From Gliomastix tumulicola (taxonomy: Eukaryota; Ascomycota; Sordariomycetes; Hypocreales; Bionectriaceae), in the NCBI GenBank assembly GCA_001599755.1, contig BCHX01000004.1, positions 1,426,001 to 1,490,000 of the forward strand: a stretch of DNA of 64,000 nt. Reading direction: 5' to 3'. Positions 54,553 to 64,000 of the stretch are shown here, piece by piece; within the stretch, counting starts at the first letter, position 1, and every line of letters starts with the position of its first letter. A program made the translations under genes and the position numbers. The notes under the pieces are model-generated. The model worked only from the letters and a program-made list of their open reading frames with translations, was not told where the DNA came from and did not search any database.

Positions 54553-56781
54553 TTACACCAGCACAAAAGTCTCAGTCTGATGCAGTTCGAGCCGTTCTCT
54601 CACCTGAACACTCGGCCCCAGCGAAGTCAGGTCGCATTCCCCCACGAGACTGTAATGGCCGCCTTCCCGACGACGTAGGACACAAGGCCCTCTCATCCCC
54701 CTCAGCATACATACAGCATCATCCTCGCGCAAGGGCTCGTCCTTCCTGAGCGACGACGCCAGCGTGCCGTCGTCCAATATCGCGAGGCCTGCCGTTGCCA
54801 TCGATCGTATGGTGTCTGCCAGGGTGATGAAGTAGGCCCCCGACATGCCTTGCACGATCTCGAACAAGTCGATCTCCTTCCTTCCCTCTACCATGTCAAT
54901 CTGCGTCCGCATGCTATCGCCCGTGCTCCACTGCCAGAACGCCTCCCACTGCGTCTGAAAGACGGCGTCGGTGATGCTCGGGCTCACCGCCGCCAGACAC
55001 GCACGCTTCAGCTCCTGGACTCCTCTGATCACGGCCAGGACGCCCCGTGCAACGATGGTGCCGTCATTTCCTACCGCCTCCTCTGGCGTGTCGTGGCTGA
55101 ACAGAGCCTGGCTGTCGATCCTCGCCGAGATCGAGGCTGGGGAAACGACGGCCGCCACCCGTCCGAGCTTGATGCCTTGAAGCTCGAGACGCCGCCCATC
55201 GCTCGAGATGCTGATGCAGGGCTGGCCGGGGTTGTCCAGGTCGGAGTGGCTGTTTCGAATGCAGTATCGCCAGTCCGGGACCCAGCTTGGCACGCCTTCC
55301 AGCTCCCTCTTGTAGCAAGGCAGGAACGCGAGGCTCTGCGTGTTCCTGATCATGAACGCAGCATATCGGTGGAACACATGCTCAAATGGCATGGCGTAGT
55401 CGGGCCTCAGCTCTGGAGGAATGTCATCCGTTCCAAGCAGTCCTAGCAAGGCGTAGAGAAGGTCGCGCGGGTCTGTTGCTTTGAAGAATCCTCTGGAATA
55501 CTGCAGGAGATGTTTCAACCGTTGAGCAATATCTTCTTCTTCTTCTTCTTCTTCTTCTTCTTCTCGGCAGCCAGCTGCCTCGGGTCTCGTCTCATGCAGC
55601 CATTCTTGGTAGCATTTCTTCAGTACAAGATGAATCTTGAGGATTTTCAGCTGGCCTTTGGCCATCACTCGGAGCGGTCCAAGCTCTTCCGACGACGACA
55701 GCATCTCCTTGCAGGATGCCAACAATACGTGAGTCAGGAAGTTCCACAGAACAGGCCGGAACCGGGCCAAGGCGATGACCGAGCCAGTCGCCGTGGCGGC
55801 TTCTTGAACGACCCATGCCCTCGAGAACCATGGCTGTCTGAGGAGCTCTATCAGGTCGCGGATCCCGTCCACCCGCGGCTGGACAAAGTCGTCGGAGCAG
55901 AGCTGGTTCAGGTCCTCGGTGAAGCCCTCCATGTAGCGCTGCCCTACTCTGTGTATGTCGTGGATCAGGTCCATGGCGCTGTTCACGATCGGCTCGGGCG
56001 CGTCTCCGAGCCAGATGAGCACGGACGGAGCGTTGCTGTAGACTTCTTTCATCCGGCCGACCTGTTCGTTCTTCTCGTCAACGTCCCGCTGGTTGATGCA
56101 GAGGGCGTCGATCCAGAAGTACATCCAACGTTCACTCGGCTCAGAAGGCCGCATGGCATCGTCCGAATCGTCCCCCGAATCGTCCTCCCAATGATCATCG
56201 TCAAGGTCATCGTCAAAGTCATCATCATCAAGATCTTCATCCAGGTCGTCGAGAATCTGCTCTAATGCGTCCGCCTGCCACTCATCGATTTCATTCTCCA
56301 TCGTCCTGTACTGCTCCGCCGCCGCGTCCAGGACCTTGCGTGCATGACGCCTCACCAACTGACGCATCACAGAGTCTTCAGTCGACAGAAAATCCCGAGG
56401 GAATTCCGGGTCCTCGAGCATGCTCTGCAGGACGTAGTGCCTCAAGGGTGTGTTGTGCGGCTGTGGTGCCTGCATTACATCGGGGAGGAACCTGGTGACG
56501 GCAAGCAGGATGGTCTGCATGTGCCTCAGAAAGGAGTGCAGATTAACCGTCACGGGATACCGCATGCCATCCAGAAGGATCGGGTGCGTGACGTCGGGGT
56601 CGCCCCAGGCGTACGAGACGGCAGTGTAGGCGGAGGACTTGCCCTGCTCTAGCAAGACGTGCTCGAGCTCGCAGCAAACGTCCTCGTCGAAATTCCCGGG
56701 GTAGAGCTTGACGAGACGGATCTCCAAGGGGTCGAGTTGGGTGAGTGGCTGATGGGGGGATTCCCCTGCGAAGGACTCCAT
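54553..56781 (-). CDS. HET-domain protein with acidic insertion
   Basis: Single-exon gene of 742 aa from the ATG at 56781; an in-frame ATG at 56889 would add 36 residues. HET-domain motifs: YTAVSYAWGDPDVTHPILLDG near residue 50, then WIDALCINQRDVDEKNEQVGRM and WFSRAWVVQEAATATGSV. Between the first two motifs lies an insertion of about 130 residues rich in Asp/Glu (LDDLDEDLDDDDFDDDLDDD and more). A poly-Glu run encoded by a GAA repeat (55531-55563) interrupts the region after the HET domain. HET proteins mediate vegetative incompatibility and programmed cell death in Pezizomycotina; most genomic copies are uncharacterised. It is convergent with the CoA ligase and probably outside the metabolic cluster. 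Confidence 0.88.
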   Translation of the reverse strand: MESFAGESPHQPLTQLDPLEIRLVKLYPGNFDEDVCCELEHVLLEQGKSSAYTAVSYAWGDPDVTHPILLDGMRYPVTVNLHSFLRHMQTILLAVTRFLPDVMQAPQPHNTPLRHYVLQSMLEDPEFPRDFLSTEDSVMRQLVRRHARKVLDAAAEQYRTMENEIDEWQADALEQILDDLDEDLDDDDFDDDLDDDHWEDDSGDDSDDAMRPSEPSERWMYFWIDALCINQRDVDEKNEQVGRMKEVYSNAPSVLIWLGDAPEPIVNSAMDLIHDIHRVGQRYMEGFTEDLNQLCSDDFVQPRVDGIRDLIELLRQPWFSRAWVVQEAATATGSVIALARFRPVLWNFLTHVLLASCKEMLSSSEELGPLRVMAKGQLKILKIHLVLKKCYQEWLHETRPEAAGCREEEEEEEEEEDIAQRLKHLLQYSRGFFKATDPRDLLYALLGLLGTDDIPPELRPDYAMPFEHVFHRYAAFMIRNTQSLAFLPCYKRELEGVPSWVPDWRYCIRNSHSDLDNPGQPCISISSDGRRLELQGIKLGRVAAVVSPASISARIDSQALFSHDTPEEAVGNDGTIVARGVLAVIRGVQELKRACLAAVSPSITDAVFQTQWEAFWQWSTGDSMRTQIDMVEGRKEIDLFEIVQGMSGAYFITLADTIRSMATAGLAILDDGTLASSLRKDEPLREDDAVCMLRGMRGPCVLRRREGGHYSLVGECDLTSLGPSVQVRERLELHQTETFVLV
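55531..55563. repeat. coding GAA repeat (poly-Glu) in HET gene
   Basis: A TTC run on the plus strand encodes about ten consecutive Glu residues on the minus strand, following CRE and preceding DIAQR. Length variation would not break the frame. Confidence 0.85.
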
Positions 56782-59560
56782 GGCGCAACCGTGCTCTACC
56801 TCACAGTGACGAACGTCTCTCGGGCGCACGACTTTGTAAGCGCTAAATGCAGGTTCGGCGGGAAAGCGAGGCGGTGGTGATCTGCACAAAGCGATTCGTT
56901 AACGCAAGGGCGAGCGCGTATGATCTTGATTACCCGTACGACACACCAAAAAGATGACGGAAAGCATTTAGATCCATATGCAAACAGGGAGAAAGGTAAG
57001 CGAGAGGGTGAATGAGGGGAAATCTGGAGGTAGATGAAGAGATAGGCGAGAATCACGCAAATACAGGGCGACAGATTCAATAGCGTCGTGGCAGTGCTGC
57101 GGTACGGCAGACTGCGAGGCAAATTGCAGGACAAGCCACAAAACAGACAGAAAACCCGGCTCTCAGGTAGAATGAAACAAAGATTATGACCGGTGATTTT
57201 TGAAGAAATCTCTTGACTGCGCCGTTTTCTCAATTCCAGGCTGCGAGGAGACATCGACTGGCAGTGGACAGGATAATAGGCGATAGAGCCGCGACCATAC
57301 ATAGGATGTCCGCGACTTCCTTTTAAACACACAAGAATGATTCTGCATGCCGACGGCATTTCAGGGTATTTCGCTCTTGAAATTCTATGGAGTAGACACC
57401 CACAAGGACAGGACCAACATCACAAGTATGGATCAGATAGACGGACCACGGCGCTTGAGATGCCCTCGGAGGTTCTTCCACCCAGACAAAGGGCCTGATA
57501 ACCGGTTCTGATGTATTCGGGGCGAGCTATAAACCTCACTAGTGGCGACAACCATTTATACCCGCACCCTATGCCAGAATACGGGTGTTGTCATGGAGTT
57601 ACACAACAACCAAGTACCAGAGCGTACCTCACCTAGCAACAACAAACAACAGGCATGCGGGACCGCCAATTTCTAACACTTGGGGGATATATAAATAATT
57701 TTAAGCTCACCAGTCTGTTTCAAACACTCTTCCCTATAGTGAGACAAGAGGAACCATCGAGTGGACGCCGCACGAACCATCCCCGGCAAGATTTCTGCCC
57801 CCGAGTACAAATGAGGTAATCGCTGTCAAACTTGCACTCGGAGAGAGCTGCACGCCATGAGTCTAAGGGGAATAACTTGAGCTTCACGGCTTCGGCTCTC
57901 CATGGCAACGCACGGCGTGTAAAACCTGTACCTCAAGCATACCGAGACAAGATAATTCACCACATGCCTCACAAGCCGGGAGGAGACGGAAACCAGAAGC
58001 CCATATACACTAAGGGAGAAATTAACACCAACCCCCCATTCTACACGGTAAACTTCACCACAATATCAATCTTCCCTTCTGACTGTCTGCCTGGCAGATT
58101 CAAAATGGGGGGAGATGTCCAAAGTCGAGGCATGTTATGGTAGACGGAGCTCGCTACCCTACACTTCTTCCAGCCGCCTCCAGCGACGAGGTTTCTAGGC
58201 GAAAGCAAGCTACTTGACTAACTCAACAGCCTTTAAATCATACAGAATCCTTCTTTTGGGGCTGGTGTATGCGGTCATGAAGCGTTGTTTTCTCACTAGG
58301 TAATCTGCACTCTAATCACTTCACAGAGGTGGGAAGTCAAGAATCCATGGCAACAGTGTGAAGGATATATCAATACAACTAGCAATAATTAAGACCAAGC
58401 TCCAAGATCCCAGTTACTCCGAAGCAACGCGTGGTAGGTATCTTCTGGGAAGTCTAACTCAAATCCCAAAGACTCTCCTTGCGGGACTATGACGCCGGCT
58501 CTAATTACCTCCCATCCAGACACATGTGATAACGGACATGCCCGACTCTCTAATTATTCCCCCAACAAATTCACGACTACGTTGAAAAAGACCCAGATTC
58601 CACTTACTAACTAGTCCACGGTCTGTCAGCCACATTAAACCACAACTGCAAGTCCGGGTCTATCCACCAGCTACGACAGTCCAGGAAGCAGATCGTGACG
58701 GACGTCGCCAACGCGAGTCAGCCGGCTTTCCGCAATGTTGCAAAGCCATACGAGAGGTATCGGCCTCTAGGGAGCAATGCAGACACCCACCAATGCGACC
58801 GAGAATGGCGGCGAAGCGGATGACGAATGTGCATCCTAAGCAAGGTGTCTCCAAGCTACTGCAAGTACGTGCTGATGAGTCTTCCGGTCCCTGACTCTTG
58901 GATCAAGTCTTGTACCTGTGAGCCCGAAAGGCCTTGAGCCACACCAAAATGATTCCCTCGACTTCAGCTCTGACCCCGGGCCATGGCTCGTCCTGTCTCG
59001 GCCATGTTGTTCATTACTCGGGCCTAGAATCGCCCTGATGGAAGCAGGTGCGAGTTATTACTACTAGTGGATAAATATCATGAATACTACTAGGTCAACC
59101 CAGAAGGTGTCCCGTCTGAGGGCTTAATGGATTGACACCAGACTGATGGCGCCACAGCACGATAACTGGCACAACATCACCCAACTCTACACAATGGTCC
59201 CAATTAATTACTAAACACTCTGATTTTATTATCGTGACTTGGGCCTCGCGGCCCTCCGTCCAGTGTCCTATGACTCCTTGTTCGCCCTATACAGACCGGA
59301 ACAGCACCATGAAATCCGTCCTGCCGATGCCCAAGCCGACACATCCCGTGTCGGTACCGTATGTCCATGCGCCGTTTTATCGTTATGCGTGCCCCTATTT
59401 GCCTATACCTTCCGTTTTGACCGCGAAACCGAAAGTACAAGTGAGGAAGAAAACCAGAAATCGTCAAGTTGAAGACAAGAAAGGAAAAAGGAAGAAAGCG
59501 CCGTTTCACGTCCCTCATAGGACAAACTTTCAGTTCACACAGATATGTGTGAGGGTTACC
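56782..59560. other. 2.8-kb gene-poor intergenic region
   Basis: No recognisable coding frame, RNA gene or transposon is present. Short open frames on both strands lack motifs. The stretch GACAACCATTTATACCCG ... CGGGTGTTGTC near 57547-57591 forms a short imperfect inverted repeat of unknown meaning. The right part is 3' flank of the F-box/LRR-like gene. Confidence 0.4.
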
Positions 59561-61840
59561 TCACCTCCAGACAAACACACTCTCGTCCTCGACTTCGTCG
59601 TTGCTATTCCACTCCTCGCCGGAGGATTCAGAGTCCTCGTCAAAAAAGTCTTCCATGCCGTACTGGATCTCCCTGACCTTTTGGTTGTCGAACAGGATGT
59701 TCACCGTCTCACAGAGGCCGTGGACGAACGTGGCTTCCGTGGCCGCAGTGCCGTCGTCGGAGATGATCTCATCGTCCGGCTGCTTGTCTGTCTCGGGACC
59801 AGCGTCGCCAGAGCGGGAAAAGACATCATCGTCGGTAAACTCAACTTCATCTTCATCCGTGTCTGGTTCGCGATACAAGGGTCGCCCGTTATTTCGGAGG
59901 CGCTTGCTCGCACCACGGTCAGAGTCAGAAGCATGTGCGGCAATCCTACCGCTGCGGCGTGATGGGGGACTTGGCTGCGAGATCTTGGGTTTCTTAGGCC
60001 TTCCTCGCTTATCAGATGGCGAGGAAGGTTCCAGTGCTGGAGCTGCTTCCAGAAGCTGAGCACGCAGAGTTGTGTGTCGTTTCGGCGGCGTCCAGCGGCG
60101 GAGAAATACCTTGGTCATTTTCTCGTCCCACCTCTTCCGCATGTCGGCACGCTCCTGCCAGGGGATGTCCAGGCCGTATTTGATGGTCAGATGTCGAAGC
60201 TTTGGGAGCTCCGGCGCGCTGTTGATGAAAGACTGGAGAAACATTTCAGCGGCCTCGACAGAGCCTAGACGAACGTGCTCTATCTCTACGAGATGAAGGC
60301 TGGCAGGCCACGCGGGGACTTGATACGGAAGTAGCACTTCGTCGTACATGGGATTGCTGTCAGAAACGTATTCATGGTGACGATAGTACAGCATGTTGAT
60401 GCGAAGATTGCGAAGCCGCGGGCAGGTCTCGGCTAAATCGGGCAAGAATGCCAGATCCAGGGACTGATTGTGCAGCAGATTCAGAGTCTGGAAGCTTTGC
60501 CCGTGCGTTCGAAGGAAGGAAACCAGATCGTCCGAGGTGATTTCCCAGCAATTAATCAAGTCGAGTCTTGTCAGACCCTTGGGAAGCTGAGGAAGAAGGC
60601 GTTCATTCATAATTTGCGACACTTCGAATACAAGGTGGGTCAGGTGTTCCAGCTTGCTGATGGAATCCGCAATCGAGTCGATAGCTTGAGCATCTTCTTG
60701 GTACAGTTGCTCTTTCCCCTCTTCATCATCGTCCTTGACCACCCTGTTCAGCGATGGGAGCTGAAAGTTGGTGAAGCCCAAGCGAGTAATGCCTGCAAAG
60801 GACGGCAGCTGGTGAACCCGGGAAATGTCTGCTATGTCCCAGACATAGTTTCCCAGAAGACGACTGTTCCATTCCCAGCTTTTGAGGAGGATAGGCGAAG
60901 TGTTGGAATTTTCGATGCCAGCCCCCTCATTGGGAGTTATGGCTGCAACCGTAGGATCGAGGGCAGTGAAGAGCTCTTTGGAATAGTGCCAACGGATAGG
61001 CTTGTCCAGATTGCGATAAGGAGGCGCATCAAGAGAAGTGTAGATGATGAGCTCTCTCATGCGGTGGAGAGGTCGGACAATGTCGTGGATGACGCCGAGA
61101 GGAAACGTCTGAACATTGACGAACAAGGCCTTGATCTTGCTCTGGTAGTCAAGCAGTGTCAACGTTGGCGGAGTTTCAAGTAAGGCAACAAGCTTCTTGA
61201 TTTTGGTCAAGTTGCGAGGTCGCGGGCTCTGATACAGCGCGGCCATGGCCGGCTCGAAGAAGGCTTTACAGGTCGTTGAGGCATGCAGCAGCCAGCCAGT
61301 CTCAGAGCCGTTTTCGGAGGCATGGAAGAAAATGTCTACCCAAGCCTGGTATGGAATTCGCGCATCGCGCCAGTCTGGTATGACGCCAACCGGAATGTCA
61401 GGAGCTGCGTCTCGCCTGGCCTTGGTCGGCGACTGCGACTTTTGTTTTGGAGTCTTGGTGCTCGACTTCGGGGTGCTCGTCTTTGTTCGTACCCGCGGTG
61501 TAGACTTTTTCGACGCGCGCGAGGCTTTTCGGGGTGTCTGCGTACGGGGTTTCGGTGTCGTGGGTGTTTTGCGTTTTCGTTTGCGACTCGACTTGGGGGG
61601 CTCGAGATTGTCGTCAGGGTCAATCCCGCTGCCGGCGCTGTCGTTGTCGGAGGGGTCGCGAACCGACTGGACGTCCGAATCCGAGTCATGACCGCTCGAA
61701 AAGTCGTCGCTGGAGTCGTCGAAGTTGAGGCTTGTTGTCGGCTTGCTCTTACGGGCAAGCGAGGCGCGCACGGGGCGAGTCGGATTCTGTCGCGAGGCGG
61801 CTCGAGTCGGGGCCCGGGTAGCCCTCCGGGTTTTAGCCAT
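59561..61840 (-). CDS. F-box/LRR-like protein with charged nuclear-type tails
   Basis: Single-exon gene of 759 aa. Residues 1-150 are basic and Ser/Thr/Pro-rich with many SRKRKRK-, TPKS- and RASKK-type blocks, suggesting nuclear or chromatin location. About residues 160-215 resemble an F-box-like motif (IPYQAWVDIFFHAS, STTCKAFFEPAMAALYQSP). This is followed by irregular leucine-rich repeats (LTRLGFTNFQLPSL, LEHLTHLVFEV, LTRLDLINCWEI, QTLNLLHNQSLDLAF, LRNLRINMLYY, LRHLTIKYGL). The C-terminus (about 600-759) is again charged, with RGRPKKPK (AT-hook-like) and acidic blocks. It is probably a substrate adaptor or scaffold; its exact role is unknown. It looks like a conserved, non-accessory gene. 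Confidence 0.8.
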   Translation of the reverse strand: MAKTRRATRAPTRAASRQNPTRPVRASLARKSKPTTSLNFDDSSDDFSSGHDSDSDVQSVRDPSDNDSAGSGIDPDDNLEPPKSSRKRKRKTPTTPKPRTQTPRKASRASKKSTPRVRTKTSTPKSSTKTPKQKSQSPTKARRDAAPDIPVGVIPDWRDARIPYQAWVDIFFHASENGSETGWLLHASTTCKAFFEPAMAALYQSPRPRNLTKIKKLVALLETPPTLTLLDYQSKIKALFVNVQTFPLGVIHDIVRPLHRMRELIIYTSLDAPPYRNLDKPIRWHYSKELFTALDPTVAAITPNEGAGIENSNTSPILLKSWEWNSRLLGNYVWDIADISRVHQLPSFAGITRLGFTNFQLPSLNRVVKDDDEEGKEQLYQEDAQAIDSIADSISKLEHLTHLVFEVSQIMNERLLPQLPKGLTRLDLINCWEITSDDLVSFLRTHGQSFQTLNLLHNQSLDLAFLPDLAETCPRLRNLRINMLYYRHHEYVSDSNPMYDEVLLPYQVPAWPASLHLVEIEHVRLGSVEAAEMFLQSFINSAPELPKLRHLTIKYGLDIPWQERADMRKRWDEKMTKVFLRRWTPPKRHTTLRAQLLEAAPALEPSSPSDKRGRPKKPKISQPSPPSRRSGRIAAHASDSDRGASKRLRNNGRPLYREPDTDEDEVEFTDDDVFSRSGDAGPETDKQPDDEIISDDGTAATEATFVHGLCETVNILFDNQKVREIQYGMEDFFDEDSESSGEEWNSNDEVEDESVFVWR

Positions 61841-64000
61841 CTTGTAGGCTCATCTGCCGGGCTGTGGTGACGAGTGCGGTGTTAGCAGCGAGACCGATGA
61901 TGGGGTATTCAGGGGGGCATAGAGAGAGCACAAGGGAAGGCCTCGTGAGGGACTTACTCGACTCGGCGCAACCGGCATCAAACGCACAGATATCGCATTG
62001 ACAGGCACGGCTGAGGGGACGATGGGGTTGTCTGACAGCAAGCTGGCTGCGGAAATATTGCGAAAAGGGGGTGAACAAAGCCAGAAACCCAACCAGAGGG
62101 CGACAGGCTTAGCAGAAGTCGGGAGTTCAGCAGCCCGTGAGAAGTTGGTGACGAAGAGAAAAATGGCGTGAAGTCTGGCTGATTCGCCAACCATGTTTAA
62201 AGTTCACGAAGGTTGATGCAAGCCCCACTGACGTGCTTCAACTGCTGTTGCCGAGCTACCAGCGCAGTGGGGGTTTGTTTTGGGGGAGGGGACACAAAAA
62301 GAGTGAACACTGGCCCGTCTTACCTCAAGGGACCCTCCATGTCAAGAGCTCAAATTTCATGATTATCAACCCGCTCTGATGAAGAGCTTCACTTGAGAGA
62401 TATCTCGAAACTCTTTTTTTCGTTTACTATGCATCAAATTGTTTAGCAGGCAGCACAGTAGTAGGGGTTTGTCAGGCGGCGGACTCGGACTTTTGTCATG
62501 GCCTTGTTTAGTAGGAAAAGTGGGGTCGGGTCCCAATTCCCCTGCCGATAAGGTGCGATAAGACACGAGCCGCACGCGACGTGCTGCAGTTTTGTCAAGT
62601 TCTTTTCTCTTGGGTTTTTTTTGTTGACAAAGCCCCGGGCATCCGCAACAACGCCATGTGCTTGTTCAATCTATCAAACATAGGGCCCTCGGATTGTGCA
62701 TGATTTTATAGCAGCACTTCTATAGCAAGACAAATAGAGTACACAGAAACAAGGCGTTGATGACACCGCCCGGAATGTCCTCGACGTGTATTCCCCGGGC
62801 ACGGCGCTCCACTCCCAGTGTTGACAGTTAGCGGAAAGAGGCCCTGAAGAGGCCCAGGACGCTAACCGTGTTTGGCGCCACCTCGATCTCCAATCTCCCC
62901 CTGGCCAATCACAGCGCTGCATTTCTCACTTTTCCCGAGCGTCCCCAGCAAAACCCAGCAAAAACCCAGCAAGAGCGCGCTGTCGTGCCTGCCAGTTCCA
63001 GCGCAGAGAGTTGCTCTCGTCGTTGCTCACTTTGACCTCACTTTTTGTCGCATAATCTCACCCCCTTTGAGAGCGAGACAGTGCAGAGTGTCCTCTCCGG
63101 CCGCCCTCTCTCCTCTTCTTATTCGTTTGTATTTTATCTTATCTTGCTATACTTTCTTCTCACCTGCTTCTCTCTTTTCTCGCATTGCGGTGGGGGCCTT
63201 GCAGTTGGGGCTGTCTGCTTTGCCTTTGCCTGAGGCGTGAGGTTTGAGGCGTGAGGGTCTGGTCGCCTCCTGCCTTTTTTTTTTGTTTGTCGCTACTCGA
63301 TTGATTAATCAATCGTCCGCGTCAAATCAAGGCCGTCTCTTGTCTTCATCCTTCAGCATTTCGACCAGAACAGCTTCCCTGCAAGGAGGACCCTTCTTGG
63401 AGAAGACACGCGACGCATTTCTGCAACCACCGGCTTCATTGGTTGTTGCTGGGCCACGGCTGAGGAGTATTACGCGCCAGCCAGATGTGCGACGAGGACA
63501 CATATCCACAGCCAGAGTTGTCCCGGCCGCAGGAGGAGCATCGCAAACGCAACAACACGAGACGGACGCATGGGAAGGGCTTTTGACGCGGTCCAGCCCC
63601 GGGCTTCATCTGGATTTTTTAACCTTCGCATCCCACTTGAGTGCATTCCCACGATCCACCACCAGCACCCCAAAATTTGGTCAGCCTGTCCTCACCAGGC
63701 CGTGAGAGGGAGCGCAACAGCCGCTCGTTGTTTGCTGTCGGTCGGTCGGACAATCAATCACCAATCAGCCGCATCAATCGCCCAGCTACTCACAGCTGTC
63801 ATTGTGCTCGGCGCTCTCTCCCCGTTGTCCAGCGACAGACAATAGATTCATGTGGGTAGGCACCTGCTTGGATCTCGTTATTGCCTCCACAACAATGAGT
63901 CGCGGCTATTCATAATCAACAAACCGACAACTTCCAGCCCACTCTCATACTCATCCACTCACCACACGGCTGCATCACTTGCGCCTCTTCCAGCCTCGAC
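61841..64000. other. 2.2-kb region with pyrimidine-rich leader-like sequence
   Basis: The left part is the promoter of the F-box/LRR gene. From about 62900 to the end the plus strand is C/T-rich (for example 63090-63190), resembling the promoter and 5' leader of a large fungal gene beginning beyond 64000 on the plus strand. Short open frames here have no motifs. No gene is called. Confidence 0.35.

Overview
The window comes from the nuclear genome of a filamentous ascomycete (Pezizomycotina). The evidence is about two dozen monocistronic genes with short GT-AG introns (mostly 50-120 nt), four Zn2Cys6 regulators, two HET-domain genes, a DUF1996 secreted protein, an RTA1-type membrane protein, a PDR-type ABC transporter and Dal5-like MFS carriers. 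I cannot name the species. The assembly looks like a draft: N characters sit in a poly-G run, and one gene carries a single one-base frameshift.

Region A (0.4-19.3 kb) is an accessory region with a plant-glycoside flavour. It holds a GH1 beta-glucosidase, a short Upc2-like Zn2Cys6 regulator, a secreted berberine-bridge-type FAD oxidase, an RTA1-family 7-TM protein, and a frameshifted secreted protein of the saponin-hydrolase family. It also holds a large AAA+ ATPase/HET fusion and two GH78 alpha-L-rhamnosidase relics lying head to head. The promoter between the regulator and the FAD oxidase carries a dense array of motifs matching the yeast Upc2/Ecm22 sites (TCGTATA and TCGTTTAG).

Region B (19.7-36.7 kb) holds a pyrroline-5-carboxylate reductase convergent with an MFS carrier, then an isochorismatase-fold hydrolase. 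A six-exon PDR transporter follows, sandwiched between two different Zn2Cys6 regulators, and then a secreted DUF1996 protein.

Region C (37.8-54.4 kb) is the most interesting block. It contains a Baeyer-Villiger monooxygenase, a Zn2Cys6 regulator, a dimeric alpha/beta-barrel (EthD-like) protein, a cyclase-family hydrolase, a two-domain ABM-like protein, a CMD/AhpD-like protein, an HSL-type esterase, a Dal5-like MFS carrier and an acyl-CoA ligase ending in a peroxisomal PTS1 tripeptide. Genes are arranged mostly as divergent pairs. No polyketide, peptide or terpene backbone enzyme is present, so I read it as a candidate catabolic or detoxification cluster: uptake, oxygenation, ester or lactone cleavage, CoA activation and peroxisomal degradation. 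An 8-mer CGGAYATC occurs in four of its five promoter regions, five times in all, and may be the operator of the in-cluster regulator.

Region D (54.5-64 kb) has a second HET protein with an acidic insertion inside the HET domain, a gene-poor 2.8-kb stretch, an F-box/LRR-like protein with charged tails, and a pyrimidine-rich leader-like region running off the end.

Exon boundaries were inferred by eye from reading frame, GT-AG sites and family conservation. All family names come from recognised motifs, not from database searches.
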